Assembly (NCBI GenBank): GCA_037952775.1
Contig: JBANAY010000003.1
Coordinates: 22,506,001 to 22,570,000 of the forward strand
Direction: 5' to 3'
From: Clonostachys chloroleuca
Lineage: Eukaryota; Ascomycota; Sordariomycetes; Hypocreales; Bionectriaceae
Length of the DNA: 64,000 nt
Below the pieces are notes generated by a model. It worked only from the letters and a program-made list of their open reading frames with translations, was not told the origin of the DNA and searched no databases. The stretch's first letter is position 1. Each line of letters starts with the position of its first letter. Shown here in pieces: positions 1 through 10,448 of this stretch. A program made the position numbers and the translations under genes.

Positions 1-1110
1 TGCTTCATAGGCAGGAGGCGGATCGTTCTCAGGACTATGTCGCATTCCATCTGGATTGGCAGCGCGATCTATTTCTTCCCGTGTTGGTTGGTTTTCGTCC
101 TGGCTTTGGCCGCCGTTGTTGCTGCAACCATCGCTGCGTCGACAGATCGACACCTTAGGCCCTCCAAGTGTCTTGGGCTTGGCAGGTGCCTTGGTTGGTT
201 TGCCAACTTCCTTTGGTTTTCCAGCGGTCTTAGACTTTGCCTTCGGTTTACCAGGTGCTTTCGGTTTACTAGGTACCTTTGTTTTGCCAGGTGCCTTGGG
301 CTTGCCAGTGGTCTTGGGCTTGCCAGCTGCTTTGGGCTTGCCAGGTGCCTTCGGTTTGCCAGATACCTTTGTTTTGCTAGCAGTCTTAGGCTTACTAGCT
401 GCTTTAGGCTTACCAGGTACCTTCGGTTTACCAGGTGCTTTCGGTTTACTAGGTATCTTTGTTTTGCCAGGTCCCTTGGGCTTGCCAGTGGTCTTAGGCT
501 TGCCAGCTGCTTTGGGTTTTCCAGCTCCCTTGAGTTTGCCAGCGGTCTTAGGCTTCGCAGCTGCTTTGGGTTTGCCAGCGGTCTTGGGCTTGCTAGCTTC
601 TTTGGGCTTGCCGGGGGTCTTAGGCTTGCCAGGTGTCTTCGTTTTGCCAGGTGCCTTCGTTTTGCCAGCGGTCTTGGGCTTGCCAGCTGCTTTGGGCTTG
701 CCAGGTGCCTTCGGTTTACCAGGTACCTTCGGTTTACTAGGTGCCTTTATTTTGCCAGGTGCCTTGGGCTTGCCAGCGGTCTTGGGCTTGCCAGCGGTCT
801 TGGGCTTCGCAGCTGCTTTGGGTTTGCCAGCGGTCTTGGGCCTCGCAGCTACCTTGGATTTTGGGGCGGTATTTGATATGCCAATTGATTTGGCGCCTCT
901 CTTGTCTAGGAAGGCATATTCGTCGTCGTTGCGCAGGGCAATATATGCATCCCTAACTTGGGCTCTAATATCTGGCTGATTGACTCGAGCTTGTAGAAGC
1001 ACAGCGCCATCATTGTCCTCATCCAAAGATAAGGACAAAACAGGGGTAGCGCCCAGAGCCCAAAGTGTTGCAGCAGACCCGCAGAGTAACTGCCGTAGGA
1101 AACGCATCAT
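1..1110 (-). CDS. Secreted Lys/Pro hexapeptide-repeat protein, 3' end outside window
   Basis: The reverse frame is open from the ATG at 1110 to the window edge, so the protein has at least 370 residues and its end is not seen. Residues 1-26 look like a signal peptide (hydrophobic core LLCGSAATLWALGA). A short acidic pro-region ends at a Kex2-type site, FLDKR, at about residue 71. From about residue 86 to 315 the protein is a near-continuous array of about 38 hexapeptides of the form G-K-P-K-x-x (x-x mostly AA, TA, AP or VP), strongly cationic. After the array come two cysteines (ICRRSDGC) and an acidic, Pro-rich stretch (SPENDPPPAYEA) running off the edge. The large plus-strand frames here are shadows of the 18-bp repeats. 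I do not recognise the family; a cationic wall-binding or nucleic-acid-binding secreted protein is only a guess. Confidence 0.7.
   Translation of the reverse strand, partial: MMRFLRQLLCGSAATLWALGATPVLSLSLDEDNDGAVLLQARVNQPDIRAQVRDAYIALRNDDEYAFLDKRGAKSIGISNTAPKSKVAARPKTAGKPKAAAKPKTAGKPKTAGKPKAPGKIKAPSKPKVPGKPKAPGKPKAAGKPKTAGKTKAPGKTKTPGKPKTPGKPKEASKPKTAGKPKAAAKPKTAGKLKGAGKPKAAGKPKTTGKPKGPGKTKIPSKPKAPGKPKVPGKPKAASKPKTASKTKVSGKPKAPGKPKAAGKPKTTGKPKAPGKTKVPSKPKAPGKPKAKSKTAGKPKEVGKPTKAPAKPKTLGGPKVSICRRSDGCSNNGGQSQDENQPTREEIDRAANPDGMRHSPENDPPPAYEA
165..870 (-). repeat. 18-bp tandem coding repeats
   Basis: About 38 imperfect 18-bp units encode the G-K-P-K-x-x array of the secreted repeat protein. Unit length is kept without frame-breaking indels across about 700 bp, which suggests selection for the coding frame. 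Confidence 0.8.
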
Positions 1111-2138
1111 GGAAGTGCCCAAGATGATGAAATTGAAACGGTTCAGTTATAACGCGGATGAAAATATAGAACCAAGAAAGAAGAGTGAAGGAAGAAAAAT
1201 GTCAATTGACTTTGAATTTTGAAAAAGCTTTTGCTGTGTTGAAAGGAGAATGAGGTGCTCTTCATTCGGGAGGGACAAAAGAGCGACGAGCAAGATTTAT
1301 ATTGTATAAATTAGCTTCGTTTATCAAGGTTCTAGTTACCTCCCACTTCACAGCCATGGCTAGTAATACATCATCAATCTAATTATATTCTGCAGCGAGA
1401 TTCTCGCCTTCCTGTAAATCGTCCCTGTTCCCCTTTTCCAAAAATGAGAGCCAGTTCTTTAGTCGTGCCATGGTGTACCAAATCTGCAGTTATGGTGCGA
1501 GCTCGACACGGAGAACCCCAGAAATAGCACATTTCTATTACCGACAACCTACAGAACTCATAATGGAGTGGATTTTGATTCTAGTTATAGACCCTAGCAC
1601 AGTAATATCGTGCCTTTACTGATCCGGCCAACAGCAAGTCCGACCGACAGCCAAGCTTTTGAGCCCACCAACATGTCCCCTTAGATTCACGACTCATACC
1701 CTGGCCTATTATTAATCCCTAAGATCTGGTGTCTGACGTAAAGTCGTATCAAGGAGTAGAAATATTACTAATCTCCAATACACGGGTCTTGCTTAATGCT
1801 TTCACAAATTCACACTGATCTAGCCACCTTATTGAGAGCACATAGCAATCAAATGAAGTAAACAAACAAGAAAATCATTTTCAAGTAGAAGCATCTAAGT
1901 TTCCTTCTGCCTAATATTACTAACTAGCGAGAGGATACAATCTAAGAGCGCGAGGTTGGAATGTGCTCAGGCTGGCTGGTTGGCTCTTTCATCGGCACAA
2001 TTGTTGTGCGGTGGCTGGCGGACAGGGGTGCGTTTTTGGTTATGTTGCTTGCATGACGGACAAATTTCCACCCCTCATCGTCAATATCTTGATAAAAATC
2101 ACGCAGGCAACAACCGAAACGAGGTATCACCAAGCAAA
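1111..2138. other. Intergenic, divergent promoter region
   Basis: This interval separates the divergent repeat-protein gene and the S9 peptidase gene. I see no conserved coding frame, tRNA or repeat. The open frame upstream of 2139 does not resemble the peptidase family. Confidence 0.5.
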
Positions 2139-4686
2139 ATGAGCAATGCTTTGGAGCAAAAATCTTATGCTGAAGCATTCGTCTCTCCACAGTGGCATCC
2201 TGGAGGCAAGTCTTTCTGGTACCGCCGCAGAATCAACGATGGGTTTGAATTCATTCTAGTTGATATTATCCGACGAACGATTCATCCAGCTTTTGACCAC
2301 GAGCAGCTAGCCAAAGAGCTAGGGAAGCATGCCTCGGCTAAAATCGACCAGAGATACCTGCCTTTTAGTTGGATTGAAATTGAAGATGGCTTCGTCCGTT
2401 TCCGTTTCAAAACTCGGATCTGGCAATATGATCCCAGCAATCATCAGTTATCCGCGTGGGATGGCGTTTTCACGCACGGCAATCCAGTTCTGACAAGCAT
2501 ACACGGGTCTTTACGTGACCAATCCTACCCGCCTAACAGAATCGATGTCAGATTCACCAATAACACCAGGTCGCCACTGGAAATGTACTCAGCCAGCCAA
2601 AATGGCCCACCGGTACTGCGAACCTCCATAAGGCAAGGTGAAATGAGTGTTAGAAGAGTCGATGTCGGCTCTACTTGGATATTCGTTGGATTTGGGAGGC
2701 TCAAAGGCATCTACCACGTGCCAGATGTTGTAGCTGATACAGTTGTTCTCGAGGAGACCAACGTGGATGAGTACATCGGTTCGGTGGGGGCTGTTCTTCC
2801 ACCAGGGTGGGAAGAGCGAGTCACGCAAGCGGATAAAATGTTCTATATCAACCATAAATCGAAGTCCACTACCTGGTATCCTCCGGTCGGTAGTCTCCTC
2901 AAGGACCCCGGAGGTGTCCAGCAAACTTTACATATTCCTAAGGTCGACAAACACAGCGATACTGATATCGTCGACTTCAATGTTACCGTTGATAAATACA
3001 ATGTATGGCTGGAGACTACCCTCAAAACACAAACACCAGCTATCGACAAATGGCACTGAGGAGCAACCTTACAATAAAAACAGCATATTTCCCTCGCATA
3101 AGAAAGACCTTATTGTGGCTTGGCAATCGACCGTATTTCCATGGGATAGCTTATACAACATAAAGTATACTCCCGATAGTCAGATTCGACCTGAGCTCCT
3201 TAACGAATCTATTCGTTTAGCTGGTGATTTGATACAAGTGGAGCGCCCCCGGCTTTTTGACATTGCCAACAGATGCGAGGTACCGACGGTTGACACGTTA
3301 TTCTCAAATCCTCGCTGCATTTACAACATAGGTTGGAATGAAAGCGGAGATGAATACTATTTTCTCTTCATCCAACGTGGGCACCAATGCGTTCGGGTGA
3401 TCGGGATTGACCGTGTTGGGTCTACACGCATAATCATCGAAGAGACTAGTCAAACCTTCATTGATGGATTCAAATTGTACTATCACCGGATATCTCATTC
3501 CAATAAGATGCTTTGGGCCAGTGAAAGGGATGGGTACAATCATCTTTATTTATTCGATTTGAAGACGGGACAGCTTATATCTCAGATTACCAGAGGGCCC
3601 TGGAATGTTCGATCAGTTGAATTTATCAATGAGGAGAGCGAGGAAATTTGGGCCTCAGCATATGGTTATTGGAAAGACCAGGACCCATACCATCTTCACC
3701 TTATACATGTGAAGTTTGATGGGTGCGATTGCAAGTCATTAACAAAAGGAGATGGAAACCACCGTTGGAGTTATCCTTGGTCAAGAGACAGTCAACATTA
3801 CTTTGTTGATACATGGTCACGCGTTGACCTTCCTCCTCAAACTGTTGTTCGGAGTTTTAACTCGCCGGATTTCGAGCTCGATATACGAAGACCTACGGCT
3901 CAGGACTTACTGACACTCGGATGGGACCCAGTGGAGAGGTTTGTGGCGCCCGGTCGTGACGGTAAGACTCCGATATATGGGGTAATCGTTCGTCCGCCAA
4001 ATTTTGAGGATGGGAAGACGTTCCCAGTTCTAGAGTGTATTTATTCCGGACCTCAAACATTTTCGGTGGCCAAAGACTTTGGCTTTCTTCATCACATGCG
4101 CGGATTAGCAGAAGAGGGATACGTTGTGGTCCAGATTGACGGTATGGGGACAAACTGGCGATCCAAAGCTTTTCATGATGTATGCCACAAAAATTTAAAG
4201 GACGCCGGGTTCCCAGATCGGATATTATGGATTCAAGAAGCAGCGATAACAAGGCCATGGATAGACCTATCCCGAGTCGCCATTATAGGTAGTTCTGCGG
4301 GAGGGCAAAATGCGGTCTCAGCCCTACTCCATTACGGCGATTTCTATAAGGTTGCGGTGGCATCATCAGGTTGTCACGACAATCGCCTCAACCAAATTAC
4401 CTGGGGTGAACAGTGGATGGGATATCCAGTTGATGAATCTTACATCGACAACTCCAACATTACACATGCGGCAAAGCTCCGTAACGACGCAAAGCTTTTA
4501 CTGATCGCGGGTGGTTTGGATAATATTGTCAATCCTGCATCGACAATGAAGCTTGTAACAGAGCTGAACAAACAAGGGAAAGATTACGATTTTTTCTTCA
4601 TTCCGGAGGGCGACCATAAGTGTGCAGATAATGGCGTTGGATACAAACGCGTAGTTAGATTCTTGCGCGAGCACCTGAATCCGTGA
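2139..4686 (+). CDS. Prolyl oligopeptidase (S9, DPP IV-like) with VHL-like and WW inserts; frame break at 3024-3027
   Basis: Serine peptidase of family S9, cleaving after proline in peptides; no signal peptide, so probably cytosolic. The N-terminal propeller fragment (from MSNALEQKSY at 2139) is followed by a VHL-beta-like stretch (RFTNNTRSPLEMYSASQ), then a WW domain (starts LPPGWEERV, ends STTWYPPV, about 2790-2890). The rest of the propeller and the hydrolase domain carry the catalytic triad: Ser in GSSAGG (about 4294), Asp in GGLDNIVNP, His in EGDHKC. The frame changes at an A4 run (3024-3027). Frame one reads NVWLETTLK, and the conserved continuation HQLSTNGTEEQPYN lies in the next frame. 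One extra base explains this. It is either a real lesion or an assembly error. The gene otherwise looks healthy. Upstream in-frame ATGs (from 1956) look like leader sequence. Confidence 0.75.
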
Positions 4687-5116
4687 ATGGAGAATAGACT
4701 CTGCTTTAACTGTAGATTTCAGGATCGACCATTCTAGAAACAAATACTTTACAATTCTATAGTTCTGAAAATCTCCGTCTCCTGCTCGTGAGTCCTAAAA
4801 TGACCTGTTTTATGATTAGGTTTAGGATTAGAAGGCTAAAACCTTACAAGATGGAACCCTGTATGTTTGAATTGAGTAAGGTTATGTAGTGAAGACCATA
4901 GCGAAATCGATGGGTTTCGATCGTTATCTATGCGGCCTTCACAATTTGCTATTCAATGAACTCGGATGCGTATTGGCGCCTGCATACATATGTAGACCCC
5001 TGTTACTGCCTCAGTCATCACCGCTGATGGAGCCTTTACCATAGCCGTTGCAGGATGAGAAGGAAACGAAAAGAATAATTAGTATTCGTGTATGAGAGGT
5101 TTCTTCTGAGACTGCT
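4687..5116. other. Convergent intergenic region
   Basis: The 3' flanks of the S9 peptidase and the membrane-protein gene meet here. I see nothing else in it. Confidence 0.5.
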
Positions 5117-6739
5117 CTACAGTACACTTAAGCCATATCTCTGCTGGTCGCCATCATCCTTTGCCAGCATACCGACCTGTCTGTCATCTACCGCGTCAGT
5201 ACCAGCAAGATTGTCTCCATTCCAGTCGTTGATTCCCTCGACAGGCCCACGTCTAGCAATCTCCACCGGGTCGTATCCGGGGCATAGACTATTCCCCTCA
5301 ATCCTTAGCCGGCGATATGTCCCCAAAACAGTAGCAAAGAAAGGAATAAGCAATATGAGCAACACCAGCGGATGGTAGACGTAAATCGGACCAGAAGTCG
5401 TAGTTGTTATGGTAACGTTCGCCGCACCAGGAACGCGCGTAAATGCCATTAATGTAGCAGTATCGAATATAGCCTCTATACGATCGCCTACATCTTTATC
5501 TGAGGAGTTCCCTTTAGGCGAAATTAACAGTGTGCCAATTGCACTATTGTAGAGGGTATCCGTCGTATCTCCGGTTCCAGACTTAGCGGTGAAATAGTAT
5601 GGGCTTCTGTCAAATGATTCCGTATATATCCGCTTGATGGGAGAGAGAGAAGAGTCATATGGTCCCTCAGAGGTTGCCTCAGTATAAGACCCTGGTATTA
5701 TGGTGGGAGTTCCGGTGCCGGTCTGTGTGATGCTCAAACTGCCGTATGTAAGGAGACAGTCTATCGTATTCACAATTGGCCCGCCAGTTGCTGACGGCTT
5801 TAAATTAATAAAGGCGCCAAAAATAACCGCAAAGTCTCCCAGACACGGTCTCGGATTTACATTTTCACCACATCTTTTAGTGAACCAGGATGTAAAATTG
5901 GCATAAGTGTATGGGCTTCCCTGGCTCAGGATAACTGTAATACCAGGATTGTACCCGCTAGTATAGGTTTCGTTTTCTTGATTCGTAGGACTCATAGGAG
6001 CGTGTGGAGCACTGACTGTTTGACACTCTGCCTGAATTGCTCCTACTTGCGCCACCAGAGAACAGTCGGAGCCTTCGCAAAGGCTAGAAGATGGGACAGA
6101 GAGGTTGCTAAGGTATGCCAGCGCAGCGACTTCGTTTGGTATATCAGAGAAGAGTCCGCCGTTATATTGGGAGTTCGCCGCATCAAGGAAGCCGCTCCAC
6201 ATATCCACACTGGCTTGGGACGTAGTATCATCTGACGATGAATCAGTCGAGACCGAGATGCCCGAGACGAGAACCGAATTGACAATAGCGCAGGCCAAAA
6301 GTAATGGACCAGCCAATTTGAGAAGATTCGAGGTTCCATCCAAGGGATAGGAGAGTCGGCCGAGAGGAGAAACAGCCCATTGTGCGAGACGACGCGTCTC
6401 CCCTACTGTCAGCGGGTTTCTAACAGCTCTTGGGGCCAGCTTAGCCCAGAGTGACTGCTCAACACATGTCGTTACGAATGTGGAGCTGGCCGCAACAAAG
6501 ACTGCAGAAATTAAGGAGACTGCAGTGGTTGGCTTCAGTCCAGATACATTAGGTTGGAGAAAAGATGACTGATGAAGTGAGGAGGGATCTAAAAAGAGTA
6601 AAAGATATAGGACATAAGAAATAAGTATGATGGCGAAAAGGAACAATTGAGTCGCTAGTCTAATCTTTCTGGAGTGCCTATTGCAAAATGCACTCAACTT
6701 TGTTTCGAGATCCTTGAGGGATGCGTTAAGCCTACTCAT
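5117..6739 (-). CDS. Fungal multi-pass membrane protein of unknown function
   Basis: Single-exon frame of 540 aa. Hydrophobic segments are visible near residues 27-49 (LFLFAIILISYVLYLLLFL), 72-92, 140-160 (LAGPLLLACAIVNSVLVSGI) and 455-475 (PLVLLILLIPFFATVLG). Between the third and fourth lies a roughly 290-residue Ser/Thr-rich loop with several N-glycosylation sequons and cysteines, so that loop is probably extracytoplasmic. The C-terminal tail is acidic and soluble. The architecture (cluster of N-terminal TMs, large extracellular domain, single C-terminal TM, short tail) resembles uncharacterised fungal membrane families such as DUF3176, but I cannot assign it firmly. Codon use and frame are intact. 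No functional motif is recognised. Confidence 0.75.
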   Translation of the reverse strand: MSRLNASLKDLETKLSAFCNRHSRKIRLATQLFLFAIILISYVLYLLLFLDPSSLHQSSFLQPNVSGLKPTTAVSLISAVFVAASSTFVTTCVEQSLWAKLAPRAVRNPLTVGETRRLAQWAVSPLGRLSYPLDGTSNLLKLAGPLLLACAIVNSVLVSGISVSTDSSSDDTTSQASVDMWSGFLDAANSQYNGGLFSDIPNEVAALAYLSNLSVPSSSLCEGSDCSLVAQVGAIQAECQTVSAPHAPMSPTNQENETYTSGYNPGITVILSQGSPYTYANFTSWFTKRCGENVNPRPCLGDFAVIFGAFINLKPSATGGPIVNTIDCLLTYGSLSITQTGTGTPTIIPGSYTEATSEGPYDSSLSPIKRIYTESFDRSPYYFTAKSGTGDTTDTLYNSAIGTLLISPKGNSSDKDVGDRIEAIFDTATLMAFTRVPGAANVTITTTTSGPIYVYHPLVLLILLIPFFATVLGTYRRLRIEGNSLCPGYDPVEIARRGPVEGINDWNGDNLAGTDAVDDRQVGMLAKDDGDQQRYGLSVL

Positions 6740-8277
6740 TTCGTTTGGTTGCTAGATGATATCCTGTAGAAGGGAATTGGATGTGAACCAGCAGCGTCTC
6801 TAGCATCATTCTTGTTCGTCTCTAGCAGTCAGTGATGGCCCCTTTTATAACACTGATTCTAACAAAGTTTCTTACTTGAAGGGCGATGGTGCCCCATCTG
6901 TAGCTGTGCTATTCACGTGCTCTGACATATGCGGTGCCGATTATCCGTCATGTGGAAGAGAATGTGATAGCGTATGTGCATATAGTTTTGATCAAGTGTA
7001 GCTTTTAACACCTTTCTCAGCCTTTGAGTATGGTGGGTAGGTTACACACGAGCCTGTCGCCTTCGCCAAACGTTAAAGGTCTAAACCAGGAAATTTTGAT
7101 AGTAGCCACATGCTTGTTCATTCGCCGCCAAATGGCTGGAGCTCGCACACTGCGATACAGTCGTTTTACGCTCACCATATCTGCCCTCCACTGGATTTTT
7201 GAAGCAACGATACATCATGGATGCCAGGGTCAAAGTCGAACCAATTGGTTCCACATTATCCGGCTTAATCTACGACAAGGAGACCCGTTTTTGGAAAGTA
7301 CAATATATGATTCTAACTAAGCCTTGTTACAAAGCACCCCAGACTTGGTATAATAATTCCAGCGCCTGCAAGAGCTGGCATTAGACGATTTTACTGTCCA
7401 TGGGTATTCGGCTCAGTAAGTTTCTGCAGTGGCGTTAATTGACAGTTTAGGTCAACGATGCATTCCAGCAACGGCTAGCCAGTGTACGATCCCATCTCTC
7501 AAGCTGTTCTAACTGATCCACATTGGCTATTGAAAGCTAATTCTGAAGTTGGCCAAGGCAATCGAATTCAAATTTCATAACTAATCATCGAGCATTGCCT
7601 GTTTCGGCACTAAGGGGGGTTGAATGATCCGGGCATCGCACTATATACATAACGAGCCTTGTCATTGGCGGCTTAACGTTAATAGTGAGGTATCTTTAGA
7701 AGGAGTGGCGTAGGAAGGTGAGTGATGTGGTTTTGGACCAGGCGCTGCCGCCAACCTGTATTGCGCGATGTTTAATAGATGCCGCCAACGGAAACACCAA
7801 CCACTATTTCCTGTCTTGAAACTGATTGATGTTTATGAAACCAAACGACGTCTAAGCCTAAACAGCTATTTCTCAGCTAAGTTTTACTGCAACATTCGGC
7901 CTTTCCTTAACATGGGTCATTGTTACAGATCCCAGTAAGAGAGGCTCACTACAGGATCTGCTTAGCCATGGACCTTGCATTAGAACTCGTCATTTGCAGC
8001 CCGCTCTTGTATGCATTCGACCTAGTTTCCAATTTGCAAACTCGGTTGGCGTCCAATGCAAGATCTTAAAGTTTGAAGATATGAGTCAAGGAACAGATAA
8101 GGGAACAGATTTGCCAAGGGCTTGGCACTCATTTGAAATCTCGTTTAGAATTCCACCTTCCCTTCCTGATTGGTAGCGCTGAAAGTTTTTGCTTACATAG
8201 GGCTCCATCGCAGCTCACCCCAGGAACTGATTTTCTTGTCTTCCTCATCGAATGCTTTCTAGGTCCTTCGTCTAGCC
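6740..8277. other. Intergenic, 1.5 kb
   Basis: The upstream regions of the membrane-protein gene and of the LysM-WSC gene lie here. Only short, non-conserved open frames are present. I recognise no RNA gene or element. Confidence 0.45.
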
Positions 8278-9090
8278 ATGAAGAACTCAGTACTGTTCTT
8301 GATTGCGCTGTTTGCCCACCGGGGGCGATGCGGTCCTAAGCCCATGCTTCAATGGGACCCCGAAACAGCAAAAGACTGCGTCGAGTGGTACGACAACGCT
8401 GGTGATGAGTCGTGCGAGTATGTCAGAGACTACTTCAATATCACTCCCGAACAGTTCGTTGAATGGAACCCTTCGGTCGGGCTCGATTGCGGGAAGTGGG
8501 AATACCAATCATATTGTATCGTTACGCAGAGGCGGCTGGAAACGGAACCACCGAAGCACACGCTGACAACGGCTACTTCGACCTCGAAGAATATCCCGGA
8601 TGCAACGAGCTCAACGTCCACCGCATTGCTTCCGTCCCCAACCGCGTGGGAAGCGAGAGGATGCTACGATGACAACAACAGTGAATTGCCAGTGCTAGAG
8701 TTTAAAGTCAGCTCCGATGGAGGGGACACTGGCCTGACTATCTCTAAATGCGAGGACTCCTGCTACCGCCGTGGTTTCAAATTTGCTGGCGTCCGGGAGG
8801 GCAATCAGTGCTGGTGCAGTAGCTTTGTTGGTGGCGAGTGGACGAAAAACCAGGCCGATTGTAACATACCGTGCTCTGGCGACAGCAACACCATTTGCGG
8901 CGGAAAGCAACTTCTTAATGTCTTCCAGGCCCTTGGAAATCACGTAGGCCTTACTGGGACGATTACGACCGGAGCAACACAGACCGTCACTAGCCAAGCC
9001 AGTCAAAGTCAGACAAGTCCTAGCCAATCTCTTGCTAGCCAAACTATGGATTCGGGCGCCAGGAGGAATCTAGGATTGCTATTTTTCTAG
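8278..9090 (+). CDS. Secreted LysM-WSC domain protein
   Basis: Single exon, 270 aa. Residues 1-19 form a short signal peptide (KNSVLFLIALFA). A LysM module (about residues 35-82; CEYVRDYFNITPEQFVEWNP, then LDCGKWEYQSYCI) should bind chitin or other N-acetylglucosamine glycans. A Ser/Thr-rich linker leads to a WSC domain (about 126-217) with the expected cysteines (RGCYDD, CEDSCYRRGFKFAG, NQCWCSS, CNIPCSGDSNTICGG). The tail is Ser/Thr/Gln-rich and likely O-glycosylated. It probably acts at the cell wall or in the medium, as a wall-associated lectin or LysM effector. The WSC module argues for wall or glycan anchoring. There is no clear GPI signal at the C-terminus. Confidence 0.85.
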   Translation: MKNSVLFLIALFAHRGRCGPKPMLQWDPETAKDCVEWYDNAGDESCEYVRDYFNITPEQFVEWNPSVGLDCGKWEYQSYCIVTQRRLETEPPKHTLTTATSTSKNIPDATSSTSTALLPSPTAWEARGCYDDNNSELPVLEFKVSSDGGDTGLTISKCEDSCYRRGFKFAGVREGNQCWCSSFVGGEWTKNQADCNIPCSGDSNTICGGKQLLNVFQALGNHVGLTGTITTGATQTVTSQASQSQTSPSQSLASQTMDSGARRNLGLLFF

Positions 9091-9889
9091 CCCAATATTG
9101 TCAATTTCCGACCCCATTTCGGAATTTCTATCGTTTTCTGCCATACAAGACTTAATATTGGTCACCATTCATCATAATCGGTACAAACAGGTGTTGTCAG
9201 ACATCATGCATTATGCTGCTTTTCCTGAACTCAACGCTGTCGGCGGTTTCTTTCTCACAGGCTTGCGTACCAGATGTACATTGACGGTCCCATTGCCCGG
9301 TCAGCTGCTTCAATGCGATCCCCAAGGTCTAGGCCGCCTCCTCTTCCCGTGACTTTCAAGCGCCTTCACGTTTTGTATTGACCAATTCCTACCAATTGGC
9401 TATTTATGTCCGCGATACAGTATATAGCATTTTCAGCTTTGCCTCTATGGATACATGGATAATTTCCAATATAGATTTAAAGGAACCTTTCTATTTCCTC
9501 CTTGTTTGATTCTGGATCTCGCCTCTAGTTGGCGCTGGTAGTGTTCGATTACGTTATCGAGTTTATTAGACAATATTCGGCCATCTCTCATTTTAAGCAT
9601 CCAAGACCTAGGTAATGAGCGGACTCTGACCTCGGGCTCGAAAGAGTTGTGCCCGTGGTACCCGGGGCAGGTTTCATTATGATAGATGTATCTCATCATG
9701 CATTTGAGTCACTTGTCGTGATAAATCTTCTACTGCATGAGGACTGATAAGAATCACCTAAACATCCAAGATTCATTAGATGGCTTACCTATACAGATTT
9801 TTCCCCCAACAGGAACACGTATGCGATGACCCCCGCCCTGATTCAAGCGAGCCTAGAGTTTCGTCAAGCTAAAATTGAAAGTCGATGAG

Positions 9890-10090
9890 TAATCTCCCAA
9901 TTCTCAATCATCTCTAAACTAGGTAATTTAGCCTCAAGAGTCTCAACCAGCTCAAGAACGCTTGCTCGACTAATTGGCGCCTTGGCTGATCTCGCTTCGA
10001 TGCTTGTCTCATACTAGATATAATAGAAACAGCTATCGATAGCCTTTGGCTCAAGTGTAAGCTCGCTCGTCGGTATGCCAGCTCTTCACT
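9890..10090 (-). pseudogene. Decayed coding relic, family unknown
   Basis: On the minus strand a coiled-coil-like sequence (SRASVLELVETLEAKLPSLE) reads on from an upstream segment in the same frame, interrupted by a TAG. It ends at a TGA. It looks like former coding sequence but is too short to place. Confidence 0.25.
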
Positions 10091-10423
10091 TTTTACTAAA
10101 TATCACCTCAAGTGACATGATGGGCAGAAAATAAGAGTACGACCAATTCTGATCGAATTTGCGATGCCTCAAAGACCTGGAATCACTAATGTCTGGTGTC
10201 GTCAATCTGAGCTTGGCGGGTCCGAGACTGGCCAGCAGGGACTCACGTGATAGTGCTATCTATTCTATCAGAGCTCCCTTTTTATCTTGGCTTAGGTCAG
10301 CACTAGGCTCACCTTCAATTGGATGTCTCGAGTTTGTTGGCCGCTACAGCAGAGGAAAATATGTTGAGCTGGCCTGGAAACCGAGCTCGAATCGCCGATG
10401 TACAGAAGCCTGGAATCGGGTTG

Positions 10424-10448
10424 TTTTTTTTTTTTTTTTTTTTTTTTT
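10424..10448. repeat. Poly-T tract (T25)
   Basis: An uninterrupted run of 25 T, unlike the flanking sequence. It may be a slippage tract or the tail of a retroposed copy on the minus strand. Confidence 0.8.

Noticed and set aside
37..979. Two long plus-strand open frames of Leu/Gly/Phe-rich repeats
   Set aside because: They are shadows of the minus-strand 18-bp repeats, which encode a signal peptide, a Kex2 site and a regular array.
3003..3060. A 58-bp GTATGG...GAG intron in the S9 gene
   Set aside because: Phase fits, but it would remove the conserved NVWL...QLSTNGTEE region that is still readable across two frames.
9445..9699. 84-residue minus-strand frame as a gene
   Set aside because: No domain, no splice partners and no recognisable composition; it lies in decayed DNA.
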